NCBI RefSeq assembly: GCF_027942865.1
Contig: NC_134524.1
Coordinates: 27,256,536-27,320,535 of the forward strand
Direction: 5' to 3'
Length of the DNA: 64,000 nucleotides
DNA from: Odontesthes bonariensis
Lineage: Eukaryota; Chordata; Actinopteri; Atheriniformes; Atherinopsidae
The notes under the pieces were generated by a model. It did no database searches. It was not told the DNA's origin and was given only the letters and a program-made list of their open reading frames with translations. The number at the start of each line of letters is the position of its first letter. Within the stretch, counting starts at the first letter, position 1. Both the position numbers and the translations under genes were made by a program. Shown here in pieces: positions 50,168 through 60,799 of this stretch.

Positions 50168-52328
50168 ATGAGAGCTCTCGTCCTGCTTGTGTGTTTGTCA
50201 GTGGGCTGCCTAGCTCAGAGACCACAACCATGCTGTAAGTATAACCTTCAAGGACATCTGAATATCAGAAGTTCATTTGCAACAGCAGCATGAAAACTGA
50301 CCATGTTACTCTGATTTTATTTCAGCATTAATGGGAAATGTGTTGTCATACTGTATATACAGCTTGCATAGCTTGGCATGTCACTTAAAATGGAACAATT
50401 TCTTTCAATTTGACAGCATCTCCGCCACTGCTGACTGGAAGCCTTTCTGTGGTATGTCTGTATTCTTTTGTATGGGACTGTTTAGCATAATTTAATTTGT
50501 AGTGATATGATCACAGGTAGAAACCTAAAGGACCCGATTTTCTTCTATTTCAAAGTCGACCCAAAATGAGAAGCTGATGGCCTATGCTAAGTTCAGTTAT
50601 GATGCACTGGGAAAGCGCCTCCGTCTCAAAGAGTTTGGATCTTATAACAATAAGTCCTTTCACCTTGATGCACTTCTACTCTACAGACAGGTAATAATAA
50701 CAAAACAGTGATATCACCATGCGGATAAGGATCATATAAACCACATTCACTTAAAGGGATAGTTCGCCTCTTTTGACATGAAGCTGTATGACATCCCATA
50801 TTAAGTCAAATTTAATAAATGATATTGCTAATATGGGATGTCATACAGCTTCATGTCAAAAGAGGCGAACTGTCCCTTTAATGCTATCCTGTCTTCTAGG
50901 GTGTCAGGTACATGATAAACTACAAGAACCGCACATGCTGCAAGAAGCAGCTGGGTGCAGGTTTCCACCCACTGGCGATTCCACAGAACGCTTCCCTTCT
51001 GGGCCAGGTTGTGCTGGGCAGCTCCTCTGGTCCTGGGCAGGGACTTCTGGTCAACACCTGGGCTGGGGAGCTGCAGATGAAGAAGGGAACAGGTAGAGTA
51101 AAAGGACCAAATAAAATCATGTGATTTAATGTAGCACATGACTTTGCTTGATTCTTGCTCGTATTTCTTGTTTGTCCAGTTTGCACTGCCTCTGCTCCCT
51201 TGTGATCCACTTCTGTTTTTTTCAGCAAAGTACATGAGCACAGTCACCGAGTTTGGATGTATTCCCGTCAGCAATTTGTTTCACACCGACAAAAGTGGAT
51301 GGGTGGTGACCAGGTTAGTGTCATATCAGCACCAGAGCGTTTGAGTCTTGCAGGTTGACTCTCTGGCAAGGCTCAATGGCATGGAAACATGATTAAAACT
51401 TATTGTTAAATCAGTTCAATTGGAATGGCTGCTATCGGGAAAAAATAAACCAATAAATAAATGTACATGGATTATATAAGGAGGGCTTTTGTGTTAGCTT
51501 TATGTTAACCATAATACGGTTCTTACACATGTTCCATTTCAAAATATAACATTTCCAAAACTTCAGTGGTAAATGTATTATGTTCTGATTATTCATGCTA
51601 TTATATTGCCAAATATTTATCAGCATTTCATTCAAGCTGTGATGCTAAAATAATGAGCAAAGCAGAAAAGCAGCAACATATCTGCCCAAAGAAGAAGTAA
51701 GCCAACAGTTGCTCCCTATTCTCCCTAGTATTTTTTCAGTAGGACACAATAACTTTTCAATGGGACTTTTGTGTGAAGAAATGTGCTTGTTTACTCAGAA
51801 TATATTACAAATTTATCATTTTTGTCTTTTGGTAAATACAAATGTTTTTCCACATTTTTTTCTTCTCTTTGCTTCTTCAGACCTGAAATAAGTACCTTGG
51901 CTCGAAGGAAAATATTTATTTTCTCCATTGTTGAACCACTTCCTTCACCGTTAATATGAAAAAGAAATAACTTGACTTTATAACAAATACGCTCTGGGTT
52001 TCCAAAAAGACATTTTACCAAAGCATTGAAATTTAATAGTTTGTTTGTTCTATAATAGTTGATTTTTACTTCAAAATTTCACATAAATAAAATGGCAATC
52101 AAGCCTAGAAAACATTTTCCTCCTTTTTTGTTCATCTCTGAAGCCCTCTGATCCTGCTTGGTGGATGTTTTTGTCTGTTTCATTTTGTCTGTTCTGTTTT
52201 GCAGCTTCTTCAACAACGTCATCGGACTGGCAGATCCTCAAGAGCTCATCCCGCCATCTTTTTGTATGGGGGCCCATCTGGAGGAAGAGGATGAGGAAGA
52301 TCCGGCAACCTTCTTCAGCTTGTTTTAA
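50168..52328 (+). CDS. Ependymin-like secreted glycoprotein, copy 3
   Basis: Exons: 50168-50234, 50417-50451, 50556-50690, 50900-51092, 51226-51313, 52205-52328 (213 aa). Signal peptide MRALVLLVCLSVGCLA, then QRPQPC, PPLLTGSL, SYDALGKRLRLKEFGSYNN, LLLYRQ, TCCKKQL (one extra cysteine compared with copy 1), FGCIP, FFNNVIGLADP, PPSFC and an acidic tail EEEDEEDP. Sequons NKS, NRT and NAS predict up to three N-glycans. Copies 2 and 3 share the same start, tail and most exon sequence, so they arose by a more recent duplication than copy 1. Intron 3 contains a young palindromic MITE. AATAAA lies at 52408. Confidence 0.94.
50751..50881. mobile_element. Palindromic TTAA-flanked MITE (131 bp with TSDs)
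   Basis: TTAA at 50751-50754 and 50878-50881 border arms that are almost perfect inverted copies: AGGGATAGTTCGCCTCTTTT and its complement AAAAGAGGCGAACTGTCCCT, continuing through GACATGAAGCTGTATGACAT and CCCATATTA. The TTAA duplication suggests Kolobok or piggyBac transposase. It lies in intron 3 of ependymin copy 3 and would form a strong RNA hairpin. A degraded half copy lies near 61316-61382. Confidence 0.9.
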
Positions 52329-52407
52329 AACAAGTTGATGAGTACTGCACATTAATCTTTGCACTGAATTACTAGCTGTCCATGGTGACGTAAACAAGCT
52401 ATAAGTG

Positions 52408-52413
52408 AATAAA
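52408..52413 (+). promoter_or_regulatory. Polyadenylation signal AATAAA, ependymin-like copy 3
   Basis: AATAAA about 80 bp after the stop codon, within GTGAATAAAATC. Confidence 0.55.
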
Positions 52414-53886
52414 ATCTATAAGTGATTGATAGGTAGGGAATGATTCTGCTGTTATGAGGTACTCTTCTGTCCAAATCATATACATATTAAAATGAATTAC
52501 AAATTAATAGTAAATGAGAAAAGATATGTACTTTCATGTGGACTGGCACAATGCGAATCAGTTAAGATGTGAAAATACCTACAGTACATTAATTCTTTTA
52601 AACCTTACGATTTCTGTATTTTATGGAATTCTATTAAAGACACTCTTGACTACTTTGTATGAACAAATGTCTGGAGATGTATACAATATCTGTCCTTATA
52701 GCGACTTGAATACAGTCCTCTCGACTGAATGATGCCTTTGAGGATTTTGTTAATTAAAAGAACAAGAGTGAAAAGAGATTTCAAAAACCCTTTCATCAAG
52801 CGCAACCTTGATTTTAAGGTTGCTGCAAAATAAAACTAAAAAATCTTATTATATGATTTGTGATCAAAAGCTCTTGTTCTCTACATCTGTGGAAAAAGCA
52901 TGGGGAAGAGATCAGACCAATACCGAGAACAGGGCCAGCGCGAGACACAGGACTACAGAAGACCTTTTGACTAAAATCAGCTAGACTCACTCGTTGCAGT
53001 CAGACAACTCTGCATCTTGAGACCAAAAGTAACTTTTCTATTTTTTATAGTTAGATGACAGAACTGCTGCCAAATGATCCGTATCAACAACACAATAGAC
53101 TTTCATTTTAAGGTCATGAGTGTCTCCGTCTCGTGAACAATCTAAATAATTGCTCAATGGAAATTATAGGTGGTGTGTTTCATGTGCTTTTGATTCATTT
53201 CTTTTGTACTGTGACAGACTACCACAGCCATTAACAAACTATGATTATATGAGTATTTTTTTCTAGGCTACTGCAGAATGGTCCGTTTTCTAACAGAATG
53301 TGTTCAGACCTCCCAAAAGTCCCAAAATGTCATAAGTTTTATTTAATCTAAGTAATGTCCTATTTTTCTACATGTGGGGGTCTTGTGTCCCTGTGAAGCA
53401 CTTACTTTGCTCCAGCTCCTCCTGGATTTAAATGTGTAACACATATCATAATTTTAGACCTTTTTTTTTTTTTTTTAAACCTGACACCTTTGTAATCAAA
53501 GTGAGGTTGAGTATTCTTTGTATGCTTCAGTTCTCTTCTGAGCTTGACAATGATTGAGGCAGTGTGTCTGCTGGCCACTAGATGGGAGTGAAATACATGT
53601 GCAGAATTTCTGAGCTTTCTTCTAAAAATTGGTTTAGATTTTATGTGTGGATGTGATATAACACACTTTACCTGCACAACAAAATAAATGTGCTTCTTTA
53701 CACTGATGTATTTGGTTTGAATTTAAAGTCCAGCACAGGTATATTTACATTTTCAGGTATATATCTTGTCTTTAAGTTGTATAAAGGTCAGAAAATAATT
53801 AAGAAAAAAAACTCTACTACAAGTTTTACATTTGAAATTCAGTTCAATAATTTAATCAGATGTTCGGATAGTCCAGTTGTAGATTA
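52414..53886. other. Intergenic between converging ependymin copy 3 and cskmt
   Basis: The tail-to-tail spacer between plus-strand ependymin copy 3 and minus-strand cskmt, AT-rich with a T homopolymer near 53461. No gene or repeat family is recognised. Confidence 0.5.
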
Positions 53887-55374
53887 TTACAGCTTTACAA
53901 CAGAATGAGGAGTCACATGGTAGCAATAGTAACACACTCCCCTTAGCTCTCCAACCTCCTGTACCCCAACATCTGCTGCTACCACCTGCTCCTGCACAGC
54001 TGTCTCCAACCACAGAAGCCTGGAATCGGGATCTTCATCTGAGAACTGGAGTAGGGATCCTGAACTCCTCAACACCCTTAAACACTGCTTCAGCACAGAG
54101 GCAGCCTTTCCCTTCCCCTCCTTAGACCTCAACAAGGCATCTATGGTTCCCTTGTCAACAATAAGGTCCAGACTATTAGAACCATAGCGATTGTCCAGCT
54201 GTGTGCAGTCCAGCTCTACAAACTCAAGCTGTGACAAAAGATTGTGAGGCTGAATGGCTTTAAGCCGAACATGTTCCTGCATGAGTCCCACAGCTATGGG
54301 AGAAATGTCAGCACAAGTGACACAAACTGGGAAAGCAGAGTCTTTGTAAATGGAGGGGCCTAATGCAGATGTTCCACAGCCCATATCCAAGACTTGGAGC
54401 AAAGTGTCTGGATGGGACATAGTCTGCAAGAGGGGCATAATGAAGTCTCGCACAGAATCAAAACCAAAGAACCATTCAAAGTTTTTGAAGGTGGGTGTCC
54501 TGCTGCTGTTCTCAGTGTAGAAGCGGTCCCAGGTGGACTTCTTGTCCATGTTTTCAATCAGCTCATCTGGACATAAGAAGCAGGTAGATGAAATTGGAGC
54601 ATTAGCAGGAAGACAGGAACGACTTGCCTTAGAGCCAACATGGTTGAGATATACTGAAGCCTCATATAAAGTAACTAATAGACACAGCCGAATTCTAAAT
54701 AAAGACATTATAATAACTATAATGCTAATATTCATAATGTGGTGTCAGGGTCTCGTTACAATGTTGGACTGAACATTGACCATTAAGTATATGAAACTAC
54801 TTTTTAATGAAGATGCTGAATTTCTGTTCATATGTTCCACAATTATAAAAACGGGGATTTGTTGACAACAGCAACATCTATATATATTAGACAAAACTAT
54901 ATTACAAAATTAATAAATGCTGGGTTTATTGTATTTACTGTACAACCTTTCCCTTCTGCCAAGGTGACATGAGTTCAATTTTTGGTGACACAGCCAACTG
55001 TGCTTTCTGTTTAATGGTACATATCTTAAACAAGGTTAAAGCTGTCGGTGTCGATTCAGTCTATTGCACAAGAAACTTATGCAGAACTAAGAGAGTTGTA
55101 TTTTAAGTTACCTAAATCACTTCAACTTTAACGTTACAGCTAACCTACTCTAGCTAGTTAGCTTAGCAAGTTGGCTACAGTTGCAATGCCACGTGCGCTA
55201 CTGCAACGGAAACATTTCAGAAAATGAAACAGTCCCAAAGTACGCAATTCCAGGTTTGGACATACTTGTTAGAGACGTGTGGTGCCGTACGCACGCGGCA
55301 AATATCCTTCTTGAGAGAGTCAACGACTTTGTCAAAGGAGACATCTTTGCATTTTTTCCTCTCCGACTCGACAT
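53887..55374 (-). CDS. cskmt: Citrate synthase lysine methyltransferase, mitochondrial (METTL12)
   Basis: The human protein is a mitochondrial class I SAM methyltransferase that trimethylates a lysine of citrate synthase. Two exons: 55374-55266 and 54566-53887 (262 aa), donor ACAA|GTATGT, acceptor GTCCAG|ATGAG. The start at 55374 gives MSSRRGKNAKMSPLTKSLTL, rich in Ser/Arg/Lys without acidic residues, as expected for a mitochondrial presequence; the in-frame ATG at 55344 is an alternative. Family marks: STWDRFYTEN, FEWFFGFDSVRDF, the SAM-binding motif I VLDMGCGTSALG at about residues 95-106, CADISPIAV, LIVDKGTIDALLRS and LLQFSDEDPDSRLLWLE. The open frame extends upstream through the intron to 54735, but that extension is not conserved. 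Confidence 0.93.
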
Positions 55375-56393
55375 GAGAGCTCTCACCCTGACCACATTTC
55401 GCTATATCAACTGCGGCTACAGTCCAGTAAAATGTTGGCGAGAAAGCATCGTCTCTCACAGTTTACGATCTTTGATTAGCTTATGCCGCAGTGACGTTAA
55501 GTGGGCTACTACACGCACTGAACTGTACTCGTAAAAAAAGAAATAGCAAAAATCAGCACAATGTCCAATGTTTCGTTGTGAGCGAAATTAAAAAAAAATA
55601 ATAATCCGAGTTGGATTTCATACTTGTGCGACTATAACTGTCGCGTTTGTTGACCTAAACCTCGTTACTCCCAGATTCTCTGCTGACTCCTCAGCAAAAC
55701 CTGTGTGATCTAAGATCGTGTCCAATGTCACACAAGCCCAGAGTTGTTTCAGATACCAATGAGAAAAATATAGAATTTTATAGACTGACTTACAGATTTC
55801 AGTTTCTAAAACTTAATAATTTTCAACTCTTCCGTGTTTGCGGTCAGTGCAATGAAACTTGTTTGGGATGTTGGGCAGAGGAAGACATTGAAATTTCACA
55901 GCATAGCTTAATTAAAAAAATTATAAAAAAATTAAACTATTCAAAGATCGCAGGAGGACCACAAAAACAAGACACAACACATAAGATGTAAATTGCTTTA
56001 ATAAAACTCAATGAAACGCAGTGTAACAAAGGAAAAGAATCAAACAAAGCAAGTAGATAACATTTACAACCACAAAAGAAAAAAAAAAAAAACCTGTACA
56101 ACTCTAATGGCTGGAGTCACTTCTATTTTTCCAAAGATTTTTTTTTTTCCTTTTTTTGGGGGGGGGGGTAACCATTTTGTGACAACTCAGGGTAAATCGG
56201 GGGGAATCTGGAGCAAAAGGGGTAAAGGAGGCATGTAAAGTGATTTTTTTTCCTTTTTTTTTCTCCAAATAAATGAGTATAATCTCATACACAAGATGAA
56301 TTCTTCATCAACGTGGCTGCTGAGGTTATTTTTTTAACCCAACACTGCAGGGAACAGCAGGAGGAAGATGAAGAGGACTGTTTGCCGGGAGTG
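55375..56393. other. Upstream flank of cskmt and 3' UTR/flank of otub1
   Basis: Holds the cskmt promoter side (near 55375-55500) and, beyond it, the 3' untranslated region of otub1. T and G homopolymers lie at 56138-56168. The open frame 55725-55991 has no family match. Confidence 0.5.
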
Positions 56394-57414
56394 TTATTTG
56401 TACAAGATGTCGTAGTGGCCTGGTCTATAGAGCAAGAAGATGCGCGGGTCACCACCTTCAGGGAAGACGTGGTGATTGACAGTTCCTCCTTCTCCTCTGT
56501 CCATGTACTCCACCAAAATGGATACGTTCAGGGCCTGGGCTAAGGCGATGATGTGAATGTGGTCACTTTCTTTAGACATTGGCTCAACCTCCTTGGACAA
56601 AGGGGAAAGAAAACAAAAAACAGAAACATGTCCAGCGTGAGTTTGTAATCACCATAAAACACCAACAATAGACAAAAATAACCATGTGCATTTACCAAAA
56701 AAATAATTTAAAAAATCTGCTATTTTTAAGCCACAACGATCACATTTCAATATGCATTTGCCCATAAAAACTTAACCTTCAGTGAAAATTGCCCAATTTT
56801 CCCCACAGGTTCATTTTTCAAAAGCTACTCACCTGCTGACAGAACTCCTTGACAGAGCGTCCTCCTTCGATGAAATGCTGAAAGAAGGCATGTTCTCGCT
56901 GCAAGTAGCCCGAGGTGAGGAGTCGCAGGTACACAACCACATAGTCTGACACATTCTGGTCGTTGAAGGAGCTCAGCAGCTCCTGCAGGCTTGGTTGTTT
57001 CTCGCACAGTTCGATCAAGTCCATGAACTAGGAGGAAACGCACACATTTTTCAGATAGTTAAACTGACAACGCAAGCCCAGCTGCAAAAAATCATGTCAT
57101 TAATCATATTTGGCAAGTCAAAAAGCCAACAATGATAATTCAAACACCAAGTCACGCTCAATCCAAAACCCTGTAACAACAAAAGGGTTTAACGTGTATC
57201 GTGCTTATCCAGAACAATCGATTGAAAACATTAGGCCAACAGACTTCAGTAAATAGAATAATTCCATATTACCTGCTAAACAAGTAATGAAAGAAAATCA
57301 ACAGGATTAGGGCTTTACAGGACACTCACTGTATTGTGGAAGTCTTCGATGGTAAACTCAGTGAAGCCTTCGTTAACCAGGTCCAGTTTACTTTTAGTTG
57401 CAACTGCTTTGAAC
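56394..57414 (-). CDS. otub1: Ubiquitin thioesterase OTUB1, last three coding exons (5' part outside window)
   Basis: OTUB1 is a cytosolic OTU-family deubiquitinase that cleaves Lys48 chains and also blocks UBC13-type E2 enzymes. Exons visible: 57414-57330, 57027-56833 and 56591-56394, all in phase, ending in TAA. Sequence includes LVNEGFTEFTIEDFHNT, FMDLIELCEKQPSLQELL, VVVYLRLLTSGYLQREHAFF, HFIEGGRSVKEFCQQ, EVEPMSKESDHIHIIALAQA and FLLYRPGHYDILYK; the His of GHYDILYK is the catalytic histidine. The exon carrying the catalytic Asp/Cys motif is not between 57415 and 64000, so the next intron exceeds 6.5 kb and is filled with transposons. Confidence 0.95.
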
Positions 57415-59142
57415 CTGAACACACAGAAGACATGTCAACAATAAACTTGTGAATATTACACCCACCACACCTCATTACATTTAAATTAATTGTAAGTATT
57501 GTTCACATTCCAAAGAGGCTGGAATTGATGGGACACAAAATGTAATGACCAACAAATCTCATAAACCAACATTTCATTCACAATAGAGCATAGAAAAAGT
57601 CCTGAATGTTGTAAGAGATACATTTGACTTTTTATTGAAAAATGTGCTCAAGCTGAATTTGATGACAGCAACACATAGTCTAAAAAGTTGTGTCTGGAGT
57701 GTGTCTGGTGAGAGGTATTAAAAAGAAACAACTGGACAAACATGTTGTAACTAAGGATATTAATTGGCAACAGGTCAGTAACATGACTGGGTATAAAAAA
57801 AAAAAAGGAGCACCTTAGAAAGGATGAATCTCTCACAGGTAAAGATGAGCAGAGGTTCAGCAATCACCAAAAAAGAAAAAGGGGGAACACAAATTGTGGG
57901 GCAACTTCAAGATAGTGTTCTTTGATGTAAAGTTCCAGAGACTTTGAATATTCCATCATCTACAGTACATCATATCACCACTAACTTCAGAGAATCTGAA
58001 GACGTGTCTTGTACGCAGGGGACATGGCCAGAAATGACGACTGCATGCCCATGATCTTTGGGCCCTTAAAAGGGCATGATTCTGTCATGGAAATCTCTGC
58101 ACAGGCTCAGGAACACTTCCAGAAATGATTAGCCGCTTTCGGACACAGCCGTTCTAAGAACGCAGTTATAAGAACGGTCCTCCTCGAATTCCGTTCTGAT
58201 AACTGTCCTTCCCCAGCAGAACTGTTTCAGTCTGCATTCGCACATGAGTCGGGACCAGGTCAGGACTGATGCGGCACGCACAGCCGTCTTCGTCAGTGAC
58301 GTGTTACTTTAGCGCCACATTCAACAACAAAACAAAACCCGGTAAAAGTAAGGAGAGAAGAAAAAAACACCACAAAGAAGCTAATATGGAGAGCGGGGAG
58401 GCCACCGTGTTCATGGTCTGCATGATGGTGATATTAATCATGGACGATCACATCAGGCGTCTAATATCGAGGCTGGAAGAGCTCACAGAGAGAGTCAGGA
58501 GACGAAGGATCGAGCGCAGGCCATACTTTTTCATTTCATGAAGGAAGAAAGGAGAGCAGAGCGCCACAGACAAAGGAGACAACGTGTAAGTTTAACTTAT
58601 TAAACACACACAGGTTGTGTCTGTGTCGTATGAGTAAACATTTCAGCCGTGACAACATGACATGGGGCGTAGCTACCAACCACCAAACACCTACGTCAGA
58701 TGTGTTCCTATAGAACCCTGAAAAGGCCCAGCCTCGGAGAAGGAGCTAAAATGGTTATAGGAACTGAGGGAGATGGTCCCGAGTTCCTGTATGTCCGAAT
58801 GCGGGAGAAAACGGCCCTGTGGATTAAAAGGTTATAGGAACTGCCAAAGGTTCCTACAGTCCGAATTAGGGGTGCGCGATCTGACGATATAAAATCGTGA
58901 CTGGCGAGGAAGAGTGGAGAATCGCAGGCGATCTACCAAATTAGAGAAACCGTATAGATCGCCTTTGCCAATCAGCGCAATGATTTATTTATTTATTTTT
59001 AATGCTGGTTCCCGCCAATGCAGCAGCCAACGAGCTGGTGAAGAAGAGGAAATCCACCTCTGTAATTTGGAATTGGTTTGGGTTTTCTTCTACCCTAACC
59101 CACTGCTGCTGGTCCACATCAGGAATGGGAACAGCAGCAGCG

Positions 59143-60023
59143 TAGGGGTGGGCGATGTGTATCGTTTGCGAAATTATCGTGAATGTTGTTTTGACGATGA
59201 GTAATTTTGCAATATCGATCGACATTTTTTTTTTTTTTTTCCCCAGTCGCCAAAAATCAATAAAGTGTGGCGCCAGTGGTCCTCTGCCCTTACCACGGCG
59301 CCACGCTCTGTTTTGAACACTCTAATTTTTTCAAAGTAAACGCTTCGGACCCCGCGTGACACTCAGCTAAGAGCATCGAGGGGGCGCCGAGAGGCAGGGG
59401 CTGGGACAGACGGTAGCTCGCCTCGCGGCGGACCGTCAGCTCGATCACGAGATCCAACTACGAGCTTTTTAACTGCAGCAACTTTAAGATACGCTATTGG
59501 AGCTGGAATTACCGCGGCTGCTGGCACCAGACTTGCCCTTCAATTGATCCCCGTTAAAGAATTGAAAGAGTCCTGTATTGTTATTTTTCGTCACTACCGG
59601 CTCCCAGAGTCGGGAGTGGGTAATTTGCGCGCCTGCTGCCTTCCTTGGATGTGGTAGCTCGCGGTTATCTAGAGTCACCAAAGCGGCCGCGGCACCCCGA
59701 GAGGCACCCCGCATGGGTTTTTGGTCTGATAAATGCACACATCCCCGAAGGTCAGCGCTCGTTTTGCATGTATTAGCTCTAGAATTGCCACAGTTATCCA
59801 AGTAACGGTAGAGCGATCAAAGGAACCATAACTGATTTAATGAGCCATTCGCAGTTTCACTGTACCGGCCGTGTGTGCTTAGACTTGCATGCTTGTGTTC
59901 ATTTTATTGTGATCTTAATGCAAGTTTTAATTTTTTTTTTTTAAATATCGTCAAAATATCTTTATCGTGAAAATCCTAAAAAATATCGAGATATTTTTTT
60001 TTTGCCCATATCACCCACTCCTA
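59143..60023. mobile_element. Inner hAT element with 8-bp TSD CAGCAGCG, carrying 18S rRNA sequence
   Basis: The ends TAGGGGTGGGCGATGTG and CATATCACCCACTCCTA are inverted. The flanks carry the exact 8-bp duplication CAGCAGCG (59135-59142 and 60024-60031). The left 165 bp and right 130 bp are non-rRNA, with ATCG-rich subterminal motifs (AATATCGATCGAC; ATATCGAGATATT). The middle 585 bp is an 18S rRNA fragment. No transposase is present, so it was mobilised in trans. Confidence 0.85.
59308..59892 (-). pseudogene. Partial, internally deleted 18S rRNA copy
   Basis: The minus strand matches 18S rRNA from near its 5' end (ATGCAAGTCTAAG...ACACGGCCGGTACAGTGAAA) through GGCAATTCTAGAGCTAATAC, GCCAGCAGCCGCGGTAATTC, TTAAAAAGCTCGTAGTTGGA to AAAAAATTAGAGTGTTCAAA. 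At least two stretches are missing: a block between CTCTAGATAACC and CTACCACATCC, and a smaller block around CTCTTTCAATTC. I estimate about 200 nt lost in total. It lacks the 3' half of the molecule and is embedded in a transposon, so it is not a working rRNA gene. Confidence 0.95.
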
Positions 60024-60799
60024 CAGCAGCGGCACCATCCACAGCACATCCACAGCACATCCATAGCGGCGCACGGGAGAAACTCACGGCCAGCAGCAGC
60101 ACTCTCGGGTCGGATGAGGAAACCGCTAGCTCGTAAGCTAACTACGGTGCAAGAGAAAAGGGATGCACCGCGACCGTGACAAACATTACACAGTTGAAAA
60201 GTATTCCTTTAGGGCGCTCTGGTGATGGTAGTGCGTGACTGTGGCTGCAGTAAACGAACATGCAGCGTTGCTCATCTGTTATTAAATGGCATCATGAGGT
60301 GGAGTCAAGTCGTCATCAGTGGTTCGTTTTTCTATTTCCGGTTGCGTGTCAGATGTCATCAATTAGATCATTATTTTTCATCTTGAATTGGGTTACAGTT
60401 GAATTACATGCGTTGACTGCCAAATTCTTTATTTTACTCCTTAGCTCTTCTGTGGTTCAGCATGTCGACTTAACTCTACTGTAATTGGTCTTTTTTTTTT
60501 TTTTTTGGATGGAAGATCGTGATAAAAAAATCGAAATCGTGATTTTATGCAAAAAATCGTGATACAACATTTTTTCCATATCGCCCACCCCTAGTCCGAA
60601 TGCAGCTATATTCTGCAAACACAGTCCACCATGCCATCCACAAATGCAGGTTAAAGCTTGACCGTACAAAGAAAAGCCCATATCTGAACATGATCCAGAA
60701 ACGTCTTTTCTGGGCCAAAGCTCATTTCAGATAGACTGAGGCAAAAAGGAAAACCGTTCTATGGTCTAATAAATCCAAATTTGACATTTCTTTTGGAAA

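Larger units (their letters stand above)
58867..60593. mobile_element. Outer hAT element with 8-bp TSD GTCCGAAT
   Basis: The ends TAGGGGTGCGCGAT and ATCGCCCACCCCTA are inverted. The flanks carry the exact 8-bp duplication GTCCGAAT (58859-58866 and 60594-60601), as hAT transposases make. The interior (58981-59110) encodes a BED-finger-like piece reading NAAANELVKKRKSTSVIWNW then FG, typical of hAT transposase N-termini. Within it lies a second hAT element (59143-60023). Confidence 0.85.
58130..60608. mobile_element. TAGC-TIR DNA element inserted into the Tc1-like relic
   Basis: The left end TAGCCGCTTTCGGAC (58130) and right end GTCCGAATGCAGCTA (to 60608) are inverted, imperfect copies. The flanks continue the Tc1-like sequence on both sides. 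A short TA-type duplication is likely but not clear. It carries a plus-strand open frame (58387-58541) with DDHIRRLISRLEELTERVRR, an arginine-rich helix that may be a PIF/Harbinger-type fragment; this is uncertain. Its 3' end is split by a hAT element. Confidence 0.6.

Noticed and set aside
54567-54735. Upstream extension of the cskmt open frame (MNISIIVIIMSLFRI...)
   Set aside because: It runs across a good splice acceptor (TTATGTCCAG), and an exon with a mitochondrial-type presequence and matching phase exists at 55266-55374.
55198-55395. Start of cskmt at 55395
   Set aside because: The codon there is GTG, not ATG; the first in-frame ATG is at 55374.
59484-59801. 105-codon minus-strand and 75-codon plus-strand open frames
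   Set aside because: They are translations of the 18S rRNA fragment, not proteins.
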